A stretch of DNA of 64,000 nucleotides from Vibrio spartinae (lineage in GTDB: Bacteria > Pseudomonadota > Gammaproteobacteria > Enterobacterales > Vibrionaceae), in contig NZ_AP024907.1 of assembly GCF_024347135.1 (NCBI RefSeq), positions 3,587,001 through 3,651,000 of the forward strand, given 5' to 3'. The translations under genes were made by a program, and so were the position numbers. Below the pieces are notes generated by a model. That model was not told the origin of the DNA. It did no database searches and saw nothing but the letters and a program-made list of their open reading frames with translations. Every line of letters begins with the position of its first letter. Position 1 is the stretch's first letter. Shown here piece by piece: positions 22,647 to 32,427 of the stretch.

Positions 22647-23075
22647 TTAACCCTCTACCACTAGACCCATTGAACGAGCAGTACCCGCGATAGAACGCTT
22701 CATTGCTTCGATATCTGCACCAGTCATATCCGCAGCTTTAGTCTCTGCGATTTCCTGAATTTGCGCGTCAGTTACTGTACCCACTTTTTCTGTATTAGGA
22801 CGACCAGAGCCAGACTTGACGCCTGCAGCTTTCTTCAGAAGCACAGCGGCTGGTGGAGTCTTAGTTTCAAAAGTGAAAGAACGGTCACTGTATACAGTGA
22901 TAACAACTGGAATCGGAAGACCTTTCTCTACAGATTCTGTTTTTGCGTTAAACGCTTTACAGAATTCCATGATGTTAACACCACGCTGACCCAGTGCTGG
23001 ACCAACTGGTGGACTTGGGTTTGCCATACCTGCTGCAACTTGCAGCTTGATATAAGCTTCAACTTTCTTAGCCAT
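22647..23075 (-). CDS. rplK: 50S ribosomal protein L11
   Basis: L11 shapes the GTPase centre of the ribosome and is needed for RelA activation. The 142-aa protein shows [26 protein letters not shown] at the N-terminus, including the conserved [10 protein letters not shown], and the C-terminal RNA-binding domain. It is the substrate of PrmA, encoded at 57050-57934. Confidence 0.98.
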   Translation of the reverse strand: MAKKVEAYIKLQVAAGMANPSPPVGPALGQRGVNIMEFCKAFNAKTESVEKGLPIPVVITVYSDRSFTFETKTPPAAVLLKKAAGVKSGSGRPNTEKVGTVTDAQIQEIAETKAADMTGADIEAMKRSIAGTARSMGLVVEG

Positions 23076-23150
23076 GATATTTCCTACATAATGGGTACTA
23101 ACGCTAATCCACTGATCAGCTCCCCGTTTCTAGTGAAGACCTGTAAAAAG
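23076..23150 (-). promoter_or_regulatory. rplK leader, probable L1 operator
   Basis: About 75 nt of leader separate the inferred start point from the rplK ATG. It contains GGGGAGCTGATCAG and a later TACCC that could pair. In E. coli L1 binds this leader to control rplKA. The assignment is by position; I did not establish the L1 fold. Confidence 0.45.
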
Positions 23151-23186
23151 GCGCGAAATTATAGTCAAATCTCGCGCCTTAAACAA
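23145..23186 (-). promoter_or_regulatory. rplK promoter nested in the nusG terminator
   Basis: Minus strand: AAGGCGCGA (23180-23172) pairs with TCGCGCCTT (23156-23148) around a 15-nt loop, followed by TTTTT (terminator of secE-nusG). The same bases hold a promoter: TTGTTT (23186-23181), a 17-nt spacer containing the left arm, TATAAT (23163-23158) in the loop, and the right arm as a GC-rich start region. Transcription of rplK would begin within the right arm. Confidence 0.75.
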
Positions 23187-23204
23187 GTCTAAAAAGATGG
23201 TTTT

Positions 23205-23753
23205 TTAATCTAGTTTTTCAACCTGACCAAATTCAAGCTCGACTGGTGTTGCCCGACCGAATATTGAGACAGAGACTTTTAAACGGCTCTTCTCGTAATC
23301 AACCTCTTCAACAGTACCGTTGAAGTCAGCAAATGGCCCATCGTTAACCCGAACGACTTCACCAGCTTCAAACATCGTTTTCGGCCGTGGTGCTTCGTTC
23401 GCTTTCTCCAAACGATTCAATATCGCATCGGCTTCTTTATCGGTAATAGGAGCCGGACGATCAGATGTCCCACCGATAAATCCCATCACTCGGGGAACAC
23501 TACGCACCAAGTGCCAAGATTCATCATTCATGAACATCTGGACGAGTACATAGCCAGGGAAGAACTTTCTTTCACTTTTACGGCGTTGGCCAGCACGCAT
23601 TTCGACAACTTCTTCCGTTGGTACTAACACTTCACCAAACGACTCTTCCATTCCATGCATTTTGATATGTTCACGTAGTGACTGCGCCACTCGACCTTCA
23701 AATCCAGAGAAGGCTTGAACAACATACCAGCGTTTTTTGGGAGCTTCACTCAT
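23205..23753 (-). CDS. nusG: Transcription elongation/antitermination factor NusG
   Basis: NusG binds the polymerase clamp, speeds elongation and links polymerase to Rho or to the ribosome. The 182-aa protein has the NGN domain ([20 protein letters not shown] at the start) and a C-terminal KOW domain with [17 protein letters not shown]. It lies 12 nt after secE. Rho, its partner, is at 35130-36389. Confidence 0.98.
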   Translation of the reverse strand: MSEAPKKRWYVVQAFSGFEGRVAQSLREHIKMHGMEESFGEVLVPTEEVVEMRAGQRRKSERKFFPGYVLVQMFMNDESWHLVRSVPRVMGFIGGTSDRPAPITDKEADAILNRLEKANEAPRPKTMFEAGEVVRVNDGPFADFNGTVEEVDYEKSRLKVSVSIFGRATPVELEFGQVEKLD

Positions 23754-23765
23754 GAATTAAACCCT

Positions 23766-24149
23766 CTATACTCCAGTCGCAAATGCAACAAGGCGAACCA
23801 TAATACCGTCAATACCCCATAGTGCCAGAGCCATCACAACACAGACGGCCAGAACAATTAATGTGGTTTGTATAGTTTCTTGGCGCGTAGGCCATATTAC
23901 TTTGCGAATTTCCATACGCGCTTCGCGCGCGAAGCTCACCGCTTCTTTACCTTTCACAGTAATCGCTGCAATACCTAATGCGGCAGCAATTAAGACAATA
24001 ACACCAGCAGAACGAATAACGACAGAAACCGTTTCACCATAAAAGGAGTTACCCACAACAGCGGCAGCTAACAGAACAATAGCGATCAACCACTTCAGTT
24101 TATCTGCTGCATTTGAGCTCTCAGGAGTTTCAGCATGATTTGCTTTCAT
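23766..24149 (-). CDS. secE: Preprotein translocase subunit SecE
   Basis: SecE is the essential small subunit that clamps SecY in the translocon. The protein is 127 aa from the ATG at 24149 (MKANHAETPE), with three hydrophobic helices and the conserved cytoplasmic segment AREARMEIRKVIWPTRQET before the last. A frame 12 codons longer exists, but the shorter start matches relatives in length. It heads secE-nusG. Confidence 0.95.
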   Translation of the reverse strand: MKANHAETPESSNAADKLKWLIAIVLLAAAVVGNSFYGETVSVVIRSAGVIVLIAAALGIAAITVKGKEAVSFAREARMEIRKVIWPTRQETIQTTLIVLAVCVVMALALWGIDGIMVRLVAFATGV

Positions 24150-24271
24150 AACCCAACCTGTCACAAATCTAAATATAGACGACAATAAACCCCACTGTTG
24201 CAGGGCAAACTAACAAAAATAAGCCTCAAATGCTTATTTTCAGAAACAAAGACACCTTTTCTGTCTCAAAC

Positions 24272-24299
24272 CTTTTACTTTTGACTAACAAATCGTCAA
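24272..24299 (-). promoter_or_regulatory. Likely secE promoter
   Basis: On the minus strand TTGACG is followed after 16 nt by TAAAAG, downstream of the tufB terminator. An inverted repeat GTCAAAA/TTTTGAC partly overlaps the -35. The leader to secE would be about 115 nt. Confidence 0.45.
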
Positions 24300-24317
24300 A
24301 ATAAATCTTCAGCGCAG

Positions 24318-24345
24318 AAAAAGGGCATCAAATGATGCCCTTTTT
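24318..24345 (-). terminator. tufB terminator
   Basis: GGGCATC-ATTT-GATGCCC flanked by A and T runs (minus strand ends in TTTTT), 21 nt after the tufB stop. Confidence 0.9.
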
Positions 24346-24365
24346 ACTAGTGCTGAGTCAAATCA

Positions 24366-25550
24366 TTATGCAAAGATTTTTGCTACAACACCAGCACCAA
24401 CTGTACGACCGCCTTCACGGATCGCAAAACGCAGACCTTCATCCATCGCGATTGGTGCAATCAGGTCTACAACCATTTTCACGTTATCGCCTGGCATGAC
24501 CATCTCTACGCCTTCTGGAAGCTCGATGCTACCTGTTACGTCTGTTGTACGGAAGTAGAACTGTGGTCGATAGCCTTTGAAGAATGGCGTATGACGACCA
24601 CCTTCATCTTTCGACAACACATAAACTTCTGATTCAAACTTCGTATGCGGCGTGATTGAACCTGGTTTCGCCAAAACTTGACCACGTTCTACATCATCAC
24701 GCTTCGTTCCACGCAGTAACACACCTACGTTCTCACCTGCACGACCTTCGTCAAGCAGTTTACGGAACATTTCTACACCTGTACAAGTCGTCTTCGTTGT
24801 ATCTTTTACACCAACAATTTCAACTTCATCACCAACTCGGATGATACCTTGCTCTACACGACCTGTAACAACTGTTCCACGGCCCTGAATTGAGAAAACG
24901 TCTTCGATTGGCAGCAGGAATGCTTGGTCAATAACTCGCTCTGGCTCTGGAATGTACTCATCAAGTGCGTTCGCTAACTCAACGATTTTCTCTTCCCATT
25001 GCGCTTCACCGTTCAGTGCGCCCAGCGCTGAACCCTGAATCACTGGCAGATCGTCTCCTGGGAAATCGTATTCTGAAAGCAATTCACGAACTTCCATTTC
25101 TACCAGCTCAAGCAACTCTTCATCATCAACCATGTCACATTTGTTCATGAATACGATGATGTAAGGAATACCTACCTGACGACCAAGCAAGATGTGCTCA
25201 CGTGTTTGCGGCATTGGACCATCAGTCGCTGCCACAACAAGGATACCACCATCCATCTGCGCCGCACCTGTGATCATGTTTTTAACATAGTCAGCGTGTC
25301 CGGGACAGTCTACGTGTGCGTAGTGACGTGACGGAGTATCGTACTCTACGTGCGAAGTCGCGATCGTGATGCCGCGCTCACGCTCTTCTGGTGCGTTATC
25401 GATTGACGCAAAGTCACGGGCTGCTCCGCCGTGTACTTTAGCAAGTACCGTACAGATTGCTGCTGTTAGTGTTGTTTTACCGTGGTCAACGTGGCCGATA
25501 GTACCAACGTTTACGTGCGGTTTCGTACGTTCAAATTTTTCTTTAGACAT
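24366..25550 (-). CDS. tufB: Elongation factor Tu
   Basis: EF-Tu delivers aminoacyl-tRNA to the ribosome. The 394-aa protein has GHVDHGKT (P-loop), DCPGHADY and NKCD. The start is ATG at 25550, giving [16 protein letters not shown]; a 16-codon upstream extension has no counterpart in the family. It lies about 100 nt after tRNA-Thr(GGU), reproducing the thrU-tyrU-glyT-thrT-tufB order of E. coli, so the tRNAs and tufB probably share a primary transcript. I named it tufB from this context; most gammaproteobacteria have a second tuf gene elsewhere. Confidence 0.97.
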   Translation of the reverse strand: MSKEKFERTKPHVNVGTIGHVDHGKTTLTAAICTVLAKVHGGAARDFASIDNAPEERERGITIATSHVEYDTPSRHYAHVDCPGHADYVKNMITGAAQMDGGILVVAATDGPMPQTREHILLGRQVGIPYIIVFMNKCDMVDDEELLELVEMEVRELLSEYDFPGDDLPVIQGSALGALNGEAQWEEKIVELANALDEYIPEPERVIDQAFLLPIEDVFSIQGRGTVVTGRVEQGIIRVGDEVEIVGVKDTTKTTCTGVEMFRKLLDEGRAGENVGVLLRGTKRDDVERGQVLAKPGSITPHTKFESEVYVLSKDEGGRHTPFFKGYRPQFYFRTTDVTGSIELPEGVEMVMPGDNVKMVVDLIAPIAMDEGLRFAIREGGRTVGAGVVAKIFA

Positions 25551-25650
25551 CAGTTGTCCCTCTAGGTACGGATTAAGGTGGCTTTCATGACCACGCAACC
25601 AAAATTTACTGGTAGTAAAGTATATAACAAAAGGAAATATTTGCTTAGAG

Positions 25651-25726
25651 TGGTGCTGATACCCAGATTTGAACTGGGGACCTCACCCTTACCAAGGGTG
25701 CGCTCTACCGACTGAGCTATATCAGC
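25651..25726 (-). tRNA. thrT: tRNA-Thr (GGU)
   Basis: The 76-nt gene includes the encoded CCA, with acceptor GCTGATA, D-arm GCTC..GAGC, and anticodon loop TTGGTAA (anticodon GGT at 25693-25691). It closely resembles E. coli thrT. Confidence 0.97.
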
Positions 25727-25738
25727 ACTCGGAAAGGT

Positions 25739-25813
<75 letters not shown>

Positions 25814-25851
25814 ACACGTATTTAACCCTAAGAGCTATTTCCTTAAGAATA

Positions 25852-25936
<85 letters not shown>

Positions 25937-25974
25937 AAATTTTTAAATTTTCTCTTTATATAACAAAGAGAAAT

Positions 25975-26050
<76 letters not shown>

Positions 26051-26065
26051 GCATAAGTGGGGCGA

Positions 26066-26094
26066 ATTCTATTGAATGATTTCTTTGCTTGCAA
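26066..26094 (-). promoter_or_regulatory. Promoter of the tRNA-tufB operon
   Basis: On the minus strand TTGCAA is followed after 17 nt by TAGAAT and then the start region TCGCCCC. Strong hexamers, ideal spacing and a GC-rich start region fit a growth-rate-controlled stable RNA promoter. The leader to the first tRNA is about 10 nt. Confidence 0.75.
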
Positions 26095-26258
26095 GTGTTT
26101 CAAGGAAAAAAAATACAAATTTATTTCCTTTTTATCTATTTGTTGTTTTTTCAAGCAGCTTTCGTAGGAACTGATGAAATATATAGCCATTCTTTGTTGC
26201 TTTATCTTCTTCTTGAGGTATGTTGCTCTTTTATCCGATTTCTACCGTTGGAAAGATT

Positions 26259-27182
26259 ATGGATCCTTATCTCTCATTCGACAGACGCCAGTGGTCGGAT
26301 CTTCGTAACTCCGTTCCCATGACTTTGTCAGAAGATGATTTAGTTGAGCTACAAGGCATCAACGAATCATTAAGTATGAAAGAAGCTGTTGAAATCTATT
26401 TACCATTAGCGCGACTACTGAATCTCTACGTTGCAGCCAGACAAAGCCGTAATACTGTCTTAAACCAATTTTTAGGCCATACCGACATTGCACCACCGTT
26501 TATTATTGGTATCTCAGGCAGTGTCGCAGTCGGGAAAAGCACAACAGCAAGGCTGCTCAAAGCGTTATTGTCTCGCTGGGACAACCACCCCAAAGTTGAA
26601 CTGATTACCACGGACGGATTCCTTTATCCCAATGAGGTGCTGTTAGAAAAAGGCATCATGCAGAAAAAAGGATTTCCAGAATCGTACGATATTAAACGTC
26701 TGGTACAGTTTGTTTCTGATGTCAAAGCAGGAAAGAAAAACATCTCTGCCCCCATTTATTCTCATCTGACTTATGACATCACCGATGAAGTTAAAATGGT
26801 TCATGCACCCGACATCTTGTTGATCGAAGGTCTCAACGTTTTACAGAGTGGGATGGATTACCCCCATGCCCCGCACCGCGTTTTTATTTCAGACTTTCTG
26901 GATTTCTCCATTTATGTCGATGCTGAATCGTCTCTCGTTGAAAAGTGGTATATCGAACGTTTTATGAAGTTCCGCCATAGTGCCTTTAAAAGGCCGGGTT
27001 CCTATTTTAGTCACTACACGAAACTGAGTGAGTCGGAAGCCAACTCTATCGCGAGGAATATCTGGAAAGCGATCAATGGGAAAAACTTGCAGGAAAATAT
27101 TTTACCAACGCGGGAAAGAGCACAACTGATACTTCGTAAGGGCATCAACCACACCGTTGAAGAAATTCTGCTACGACAATAG
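26259..27182 (+). CDS. coaA: Type I pantothenate kinase
   Basis: CoaA phosphorylates pantothenate in the first, CoA-inhibited step of coenzyme A synthesis. The 307-aa protein has the P-loop [12 protein letters not shown] and the conserved [23 protein letters not shown] and [12 protein letters not shown] blocks. I chose ATG 26259 ([12 protein letters not shown]) because GGAAAG lies 5 nt upstream and it matches relatives; an ATG at 26220 has no usable binding site. It is divergent from the tRNA operon. Confidence 0.93.
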   Translation: MDPYLSFDRRQWSDLRNSVPMTLSEDDLVELQGINESLSMKEAVEIYLPLARLLNLYVAARQSRNTVLNQFLGHTDIAPPFIIGISGSVAVGKSTTARLLKALLSRWDNHPKVELITTDGFLYPNEVLLEKGIMQKKGFPESYDIKRLVQFVSDVKAGKKNISAPIYSHLTYDITDEVKMVHAPDILLIEGLNVLQSGMDYPHAPHRVFISDFLDFSIYVDAESSLVEKWYIERFMKFRHSAFKRPGSYFSHYTKLSESEANSIARNIWKAINGKNLQENILPTRERAQLILRKGINHTVEEILLRQ

Positions 27183-27186
27183 TTTT

Positions 27187-27220
27187 GATAAGACAGTCGT
27201 TTCGATAAGACAGCCGTTTT
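27187..27220. repeat. Two-copy 17-bp tandem repeat
   Basis: GATAAGACAGTCGTTTC is followed immediately by GATAAGACAGCCGTTTT, which differs at two positions. It lies just after the coaA stop, is non-coding, and is probably a slippage duplication. Confidence 0.7.
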
Positions 27221-27332
27221 GCCACGACAGACAATAGCTTGCTGCTGTGAGCATAGTTTTGAGTGGGGCTCATCATATTACCCTGAGTAAACCGATGCCC
27301 CATGCCTGAAATGATCTCAATCTCTGCATAAC

Positions 27333-28310
27333 TCAGGACGTTGCAGGATGATCATGACTTCGCAGAGAAATCTCCCCACCGACATAACTTTCAATCCCCC
27401 GCTCCGTTTCCAATAACACAGCACCGTGGGCATCAATACCCCGTTCAATCCCCGTGATCACTCGCTCTCCCATGAATAGCTTAACGGGACGATCAATGAA
27501 GTTATCGACCTGATTCCATCTCTCGACGAAGTTATTCATCCCTTCTCTCTCGTATGTTTCCAGCGTCCGCGTCCAAGATTGAATCAAGGCAACGGCGAGC
27601 GCATTACGATCAATGTGATCGTTGCCGATCACCTGAGCCAGACTACTCCAAGGTTGATCAATTTGTTGCGTCTGCGGTGCCATAGATAAATTCATCCCCA
27701 TACCAATGACGAGATGTGCGGCTTCACCGGCTTGCCCTGACATTTCAACCAAAATACCGGCCAGTTTCTTATCCTGATAGTACAAATCATTGGGCCATTT
27801 CAGTTTAATATCATCAACACCGAGCGTTTTCAGTGCATCAACAACGGCAACGCCAACAACCAAACTCAGCCCCATGGCTGCTGCCATGCCTGCATCCAGT
27901 CGCCAGTACATTGAGAAATATAAGTTTGCTCCAAATGGAGAGACCCAGTGTCTGCCCCGCCGTCCCCGGCCTTTTTGCTGATATTCAGCAAGACAAACCG
28001 TCCCGGAGGTTAACGAACCGACACGATCCAATAGATACTGGTTGGTCGAATCAATGATCGGGTGCAAATATACCGGTGTCGAAACTTGAGGTTGAATATA
28101 ATGTTGATCCAGTAACTGCATCGGCTGAGCCAGTTGATATCCCTTCCCTTGCACGCGAAAGATATCAACGCCCCAATCCTGAATTCCTCGGATATGTTTA
28201 CTGATGGCAGCTCTGGAGATCCCTAAAGCGGCCCCCAATGCTTCACCGGAATGAAAACCACCATCGGCTAAGGTTGACAGAATCGTCAGCTTGGCATGAT
28301 GTTCTTTCAT
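27333..28310 (-). CDS. birA: Biotin ligase / biotin operon repressor BirA
   Basis: BirA attaches biotin to AccB (55096-55548) through biotinyl-AMP and represses biotin synthesis genes. The 325-aa protein has an N-terminal winged helix (about 5-60, with LGISRAAISKHIRGIQ), the ligase core with GRGRRGRHWVSPFGANLYFS, and KWPNDLYYQDKKLAGILVE. ATG 28310 is set by its ATGA overlap with the murB stop, a sign of translational coupling. A 34-codon upstream extension would lie inside murB and is unlikely. Confidence 0.95.
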   Translation of the reverse strand: MKEHHAKLTILSTLADGGFHSGEALGAALGISRAAISKHIRGIQDWGVDIFRVQGKGYQLAQPMQLLDQHYIQPQVSTPVYLHPIIDSTNQYLLDRVGSLTSGTVCLAEYQQKGRGRRGRHWVSPFGANLYFSMYWRLDAGMAAAMGLSLVVGVAVVDALKTLGVDDIKLKWPNDLYYQDKKLAGILVEMSGQAGEAAHLVIGMGMNLSMAPQTQQIDQPWSSLAQVIGNDHIDRNALAVALIQSWTRTLETYEREGMNNFVERWNQVDNFIDRPVKLFMGERVITGIERGIDAHGAVLLETERGIESYVGGEISLRSHDHPATS

Positions 28311-29353
28311 AATTGTTGCTCCTTCAGCCACATATCCAAATAAACTTCGCTGCTGCGACCGATAAATCGTACTTCGTGCTCCAAAGCAACACCATATTTT
28401 TCGTAGACACAACGGTATACATGAGTGGCAAGCTGAATGACATCCGATGCCGTCGCATGCTGACGATTAATCAAAACTAACGCTTGTTGTTCGTGAATAG
28501 CAGCGCCACCAATTTGAAACCCTTTCAAACCACATTGATCGATCAGCCAGCCGGCTGCGACTTTCATTCCCGATGATGCGGGATAACTCACAACCTCCGG
28601 ATAATTCGCAGCCAGCGCCTCAAATTGTGCCGCTGTCAGAACCGGATTCTTAAAAAAGCTACCAGCGTTACCGATCACTGTCGGATCAGGCAGTTTACGG
28701 GTGCGGATATCACAGATACAGTCAAAGACTTCAGCGGATGAGCAATGACTTGCTAACTGTTGCAATGGCCCATACTTCAGACGAGGTTGCCATGCTTTAG
28801 CAAGCTTAAGTCCGACACCGACAACAACGGCCTGCTGGTAAAGCTGATGTTTGAAAATCGAATCACGGTAACCAAATAAACATTCAGCACGATTCAAGCG
28901 AATGATTTGAAACGTCTTGAGACAGAGATAATCAACATAGTCACATACATCCTGAAATTCGAGACCATAAGCACCGATATTCTGGATTGGCGCACTTCCG
29001 GCACACCCGGGAATCATAGCTAAATTCTCCAATCCGGGAATCTGCTGCGATACGCTCCATCTCACCAATTCAGGCCAGTCTTCTCCGCCCTGAACATGAA
29101 GAAAATAGTGACTTTCATCTTCCCGGACATCAATCCCCCGCAGTTGATTGATAATCACGACACCTTCATAGAACTCGGAAAACAACACATTACTGCCTTT
29201 GCCGAGCACGATTTTTGGCAACAATTGCCATTCTGGGTGACGATAAACATCAATTAATTCTGCAACAGTATTGACTGTCACCAACACCTGACAAGACTGC
29301 TCAATACCAAACGTATGATAAGCACTGAGATTTTCGTTGAGATATATTTGCAT
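28307..29353 (-). CDS. murB: UDP-N-acetylenolpyruvoylglucosamine reductase
   Basis: MurB reduces UDP-GlcNAc-enolpyruvate to UDP-MurNAc using FAD and NADPH, an early step of peptidoglycan synthesis. The 348-aa protein is of the type I form found in gammaproteobacteria. It shows LGKGSNVLFS (FAD), PGCAGSAPIQNIGAYG, the YRDSIFK segment, and GNAGSFFKNPV with the catalytic serine. It forms a two-gene unit with birA. Confidence 0.96.
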   Translation of the reverse strand: MQIYLNENLSAYHTFGIEQSCQVLVTVNTVAELIDVYRHPEWQLLPKIVLGKGSNVLFSEFYEGVVIINQLRGIDVREDESHYFLHVQGGEDWPELVRWSVSQQIPGLENLAMIPGCAGSAPIQNIGAYGLEFQDVCDYVDYLCLKTFQIIRLNRAECLFGYRDSIFKHQLYQQAVVVGVGLKLAKAWQPRLKYGPLQQLASHCSSAEVFDCICDIRTRKLPDPTVIGNAGSFFKNPVLTAAQFEALAANYPEVVSYPASSGMKVAAGWLIDQCGLKGFQIGGAAIHEQQALVLINRQHATASDVIQLATHVYRCVYEKYGVALEHEVRFIGRSSEVYLDMWLKEQQL

Positions 29354-29417
29354 GGTTTTCTTTAAATCACATAGACTACGGCTATTCTATATCAGATGAG
29401 GACCATTCAGACATCCT

Positions 29418-29858
29418 ATGGATCATTTATCTTTTGAAATGTTAGATCCACTCAAACTTCCTTTGGTGCAACGCTTTTATAAACAGCACTACCCGACAGC
29501 AAAACCGAAACGCAATGAACGCATTTATACTGCGAGTGTTGCCAATCAACTCTGTGCTGTGGTGCGCTTCCGCCATATTGGAACTTCCCATCTGCTTTTA
29601 ACGGGAATGGCCGTCGCCAAAGAATTGCGCGCTCAAGGCATTGGTCATCAGCTACTGAATTACTGTGAAACCCATGTTCTCAATCAGCATGTCTTCTGTT
29701 TTGCTTATCGTCATTTAGAGAATTTTTATTATCAACATCATTTTGTAGTTCAATCACCACAAGTGCTGCCGGCAGAAATAAATCATCTCTATCAACGTTA
29801 CCGTCATCAAGGCAGAGATATCACTCCGATGCGATATTTTCCGCCATTTCAGAATTAA
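29418..29858 (+). CDS. GNAT family N-acetyltransferase
   Basis: The 146-aa protein has the acetyl-CoA-binding motif A, LLLTGMAVAKELRAQGIGHQLL, with the Gln/Arg-x-x-Gly-x-Gly pattern at about 69-82. The C-terminal part, rich in Tyr, His and Phe, is typical of small single-domain members. No substrate can be assigned. It is divergent from murB. Confidence 0.83.
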   Translation: MDHLSFEMLDPLKLPLVQRFYKQHYPTAKPKRNERIYTASVANQLCAVVRFRHIGTSHLLLTGMAVAKELRAQGIGHQLLNYCETHVLNQHVFCFAYRHLENFYYQHHFVVQSPQVLPAEINHLYQRYRHQGRDITPMRYFPPFQN

Positions 29859-29922
29859 GGTGCTATCATTTTCTGTCCATTTTTTGCTGACGAGCAGAAA
29901 TGATCGGTCTTGAAGTGACTTA

Positions 29923-29973
29923 GATATAGCAATTCATTCATCGAATTTGATAGTATCAGGGCTTTGCTATATC
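29923..29973. repeat. 10-bp inverted repeat upstream of pssA
   Basis: GATATAGCAA (29923-29932) and TTGCTATATC (29964-29973) are perfect complements separated by 31 nt, ending 33 bp before pssA. The spacing of the arm centres is about four helical turns. No T-run follows. Confidence 0.5.
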
Positions 29974-30006
29974 GCATCCACTTGAATTAAAGGTACCGCA
30001 TCCACG

Positions 30007-31347
30007 ATGATTGCTCGTAGAAATCTATTCGAACAGCTACCCACTATTGCGTTAGAGCCGAAAGATTTTCAAGTCCTGTACTCCGCAGAACAATTTCGGC
30101 ATCACTTGATTCAGGCGATTCGACAAGCCAATCACAGAATTTATATTGTTGCACTCTACCTTGAAGCTGATGATGCCGGTCAGGAAATCCTGTCGGAGCT
30201 TTATGCAGCGAAACAAAGAAATCCGCAACTGGAGATCGTGATCTGTGTGGACTGGCACCGCGCTCAAAGAGGCCTGATCGGTGCAAAACAGTCTCAGGGA
30301 AATGCAGTGATGTATGAATCATTTGCCCAAGACAGTGAACATCCTATCGCGGTTTATGGTATCCCAGTCCGAGGACGGGAAGTGTTCGGAGTGCTGCACC
30401 TCAAAGGCTTCATTGTTGATGATGAAGTTATCTACAGTGGTGCAAGCCTGAACAACATCTATCTGCATTATCAGAATCGTTACCGTTTTGACCGCTATCA
30501 CTCATTCCACAACCGCTCTCTTGCCGACTCGATGGTCGAGTTTATCCGTGATCACTTATTATCTCATCCGGCAGTCAATAACCTGGCCAATCCGTTACGT
30601 CCTGCAACGAAGGATTTGAAAACGATCATTCGCCAGTTTCGGACCCAGTTGGCACAAGCAACCTATCAGGTGCCTGATCAGCCAGTCTCGCAGGACCAGA
30701 TCGGTCTGACGCCATTAGTTGGCGTTGGTAAGCGAAGTAATCGCTTAAATCAATATATCAATCACCTGGTTGCTCAGGCGAAAGAAGAAATTATTATCTG
30801 TACGCCTTATTTTAATTTCCCGCATACTATTGCTACTCAGGTCAAAAAAGCCCTCAAGCGTGGTGTAAAAATTCATATTATCGTGGGCGATAAAACCGCG
30901 AATGATTTTTATATTCCACCAGAAGAAACATTTAAGACCATCGGGGGATTGCCCTATTTATATGAATTGAATCTGCGTCGTTTTGCTAAATCGAACGAAG
31001 CCAGAATTGCCAGTCGGCAATTATCGATTCATCTGTGGAAACATAATGACAACAGTTTTCACTTAAAAGGGGTATGGGTCGATAAACGTTATATGATTAT
31101 CACCGGCAATAACCTCAATCCCAGAGCGTGGAAGCTTGATCTGGAAAACGGCATTTTGATTCAGGATCACCATGCCCATCTTCAGACTCAATTTGAACAA
31201 GAATTCGACAACATCCTGCAGCACACACAGTTAGTCTGTACTTATAAGCAGTTGGACGATTTCGAAAATTATCCGCCCGAGGTTCAACGCTTACTGAAAC
31301 GGATTCGTCGGGTAAAAGCTGACCGGATTTTAAAGCAGATTCTTTAG
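30007..31347 (+). CDS. pssA: CDP-diacylglycerol-serine O-phosphatidyltransferase
   Basis: PssA makes phosphatidylserine from CDP-diacylglycerol and serine. It is a peripheral enzyme of the phospholipase D superfamily. The 446-aa protein carries two HKD motifs: HLKGFIVDDEVIYSGASLNN near residue 130 and HLKGVWVDKRYMIITGNNLNP near 350. It has no membrane segment, as expected for the gammaproteobacterial type. With psd it completes the phosphatidylethanolamine pathway. Confidence 0.95.
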   Translation: MIARRNLFEQLPTIALEPKDFQVLYSAEQFRHHLIQAIRQANHRIYIVALYLEADDAGQEILSELYAAKQRNPQLEIVICVDWHRAQRGLIGAKQSQGNAVMYESFAQDSEHPIAVYGIPVRGREVFGVLHLKGFIVDDEVIYSGASLNNIYLHYQNRYRFDRYHSFHNRSLADSMVEFIRDHLLSHPAVNNLANPLRPATKDLKTIIRQFRTQLAQATYQVPDQPVSQDQIGLTPLVGVGKRSNRLNQYINHLVAQAKEEIIICTPYFNFPHTIATQVKKALKRGVKIHIIVGDKTANDFYIPPEETFKTIGGLPYLYELNLRRFAKSNEARIASRQLSIHLWKHNDNSFHLKGVWVDKRYMIITGNNLNPRAWKLDLENGILIQDHHAHLQTQFEQEFDNILQHTQLVCTYKQLDDFENYPPEVQRLLKRIRRVKADRILKQIL

Positions 31348-31375
31348 ATGGATTCAGACATCCATTTCACGCATT

Positions 31376-31402
31376 AAAAAAGCCTCCGAACGGAGGCTTT
31401 TT
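31376..31402. terminator. Bidirectional terminator between pssA and fre
   Basis: AAAAAAGCCTCC-GAAC-GGAGGCTTTTT, a strong stem with A/T runs on both sides, between convergent genes. Confidence 0.92.
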
Positions 31403-31425
31403 CGTGCATATCATGACAGTTCGAC

Positions 31426-32142
31426 TCAGATAAATGCAAATGCGTCGCCATAGATACGTTCACTTCTCGCGTGCTTATTTTGAGTAAACTGTTCCCGAGC
31501 GGCCCCTGCCATATCAAATCGACCCGCAATATAGATATCAAATTCTTCCAACGATTCGAAATCAGCACTGACGGCTTGCAATACATTGCCGACTTTTCCG
31601 TCCCAAAGCGGATCGGTTGATATCTCGACAACTGGCGTAAACGTGAGTCTGGTATGTTGAGTCGCTAAATTACGTAATTCGTCGAATGCATAGAGCTGGA
31701 GCACATCTTTTGCTCCCCAATAAAGAAAGATATCACGCTGAATATTCTGGTTCAGGCAATGATCCAGAATCGAGCGTACATAACTGAATCCTGTACCACC
31801 GGCAATCAGCAATAAAGGACGCGTCGTATCTTCTTTCAGCCAAGCATCCCCATGAGGTATATCAATGGTGATCTCGCCATCGTGCTGCAACGCGGCATTC
31901 ATCGCATCAACAACTTCACTGGCATAAGCGTTATGTTCAGCAGCACCAATATGTAATTCAAGTTCGCCACCTTGCCGGCATGGGCTACTGGCAATCGAGA
32001 ACGGACGTTTATCTCCCTCTGCCATCACCACCATCAGGTACTGACCTGCATGGAAATCAACGGGTGACGCAGGTTGGAGAAGAATACGGTATGTATTACT
32101 GGCTAAAGGCTGAACTGAGTTTACTTTACATGTTATGATCAT
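31426..32142 (-). CDS. fre: NAD(P)H-flavin reductase
   Basis: Fre reduces free riboflavin, FMN or FAD with NAD(P)H. In vibrios such reductases also feed luciferase, ferric reduction and ribonucleotide reductase activation. The 238-aa protein has the ferredoxin-reductase fold: RPFSIASSP (flavin site), [17 protein letters not shown] (nucleotide site) and the C-terminal [11 protein letters not shown] and EHIYGDA-like end. It is the last gene of a ubiD-ferredoxin-fre run. Confidence 0.93.
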   Translation of the reverse strand: MIITCKVNSVQPLASNTYRILLQPASPVDFHAGQYLMVVMAEGDKRPFSIASSPCRQGGELELHIGAAEHNAYASEVVDAMNAALQHDGEITIDIPHGDAWLKEDTTRPLLLIAGGTGFSYVRSILDHCLNQNIQRDIFLYWGAKDVLQLYAFDELRNLATQHTRLTFTPVVEISTDPLWDGKVGNVLQAVSADFESLEEFDIYIAGRFDMAGAAREQFTQNKHARSERIYGDAFAFI

Positions 32143-32157
32143 TCTAATTCCTCTTCC

Positions 32158-32427
32158 TTACTCATCCCAAGTAAGGACTAAATGAGTTTGAGCATAAGCC
32201 TGACAGGAAAATATCCATCCCTGAGACTGCTCTTCTTCCGTCAGCATTGGTTCGAGTTGATAAGAAACTTCTCCCGAAAGCTTTTTGCACAAACACATCC
32301 CACACGCACCAACCCGACAACGATATGGGAAAGGGATCTGCTGACGAATTGCCGCATCCAACACGGTTTGACCGCGCTCTATAGTGAATTCAAGATCTTC
32401 GGGCAGCAAGCGTACCGTAAAGGTCAT
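32158..32427 (-). CDS. 2Fe-2S plant-type ferredoxin
   Basis: The 89-aa protein has a single plant-type 2Fe-2S domain: CRVGACGMC gives the Cys-x4-Cys-x2-Cys part and FSCQAY the fourth cysteine. It resembles the ferredoxin half of phenol or methane monooxygenase reductases as a stand-alone protein. Its ATG overlaps the ubiD stop (ATGA) and fre follows by 15 nt, so an electron path from NAD(P)H through Fre to this ferredoxin is a plausible but unproven reading. Confidence 0.9.
   Translation of the reverse strand: MTFTVRLLPEDLEFTIERGQTVLDAAIRQQIPFPYRCRVGACGMCLCKKLSGEVSYQLEPMLTEEEQSQGWIFSCQAYAQTHLVLTWDE

Noticed and set aside
27187..27220. Direct repeats after coaA, considered as a CRISPR or attachment site
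   Set aside because: Only two adjacent 17-bp copies with no spacers, and no integrase or tRNA end at the junction.
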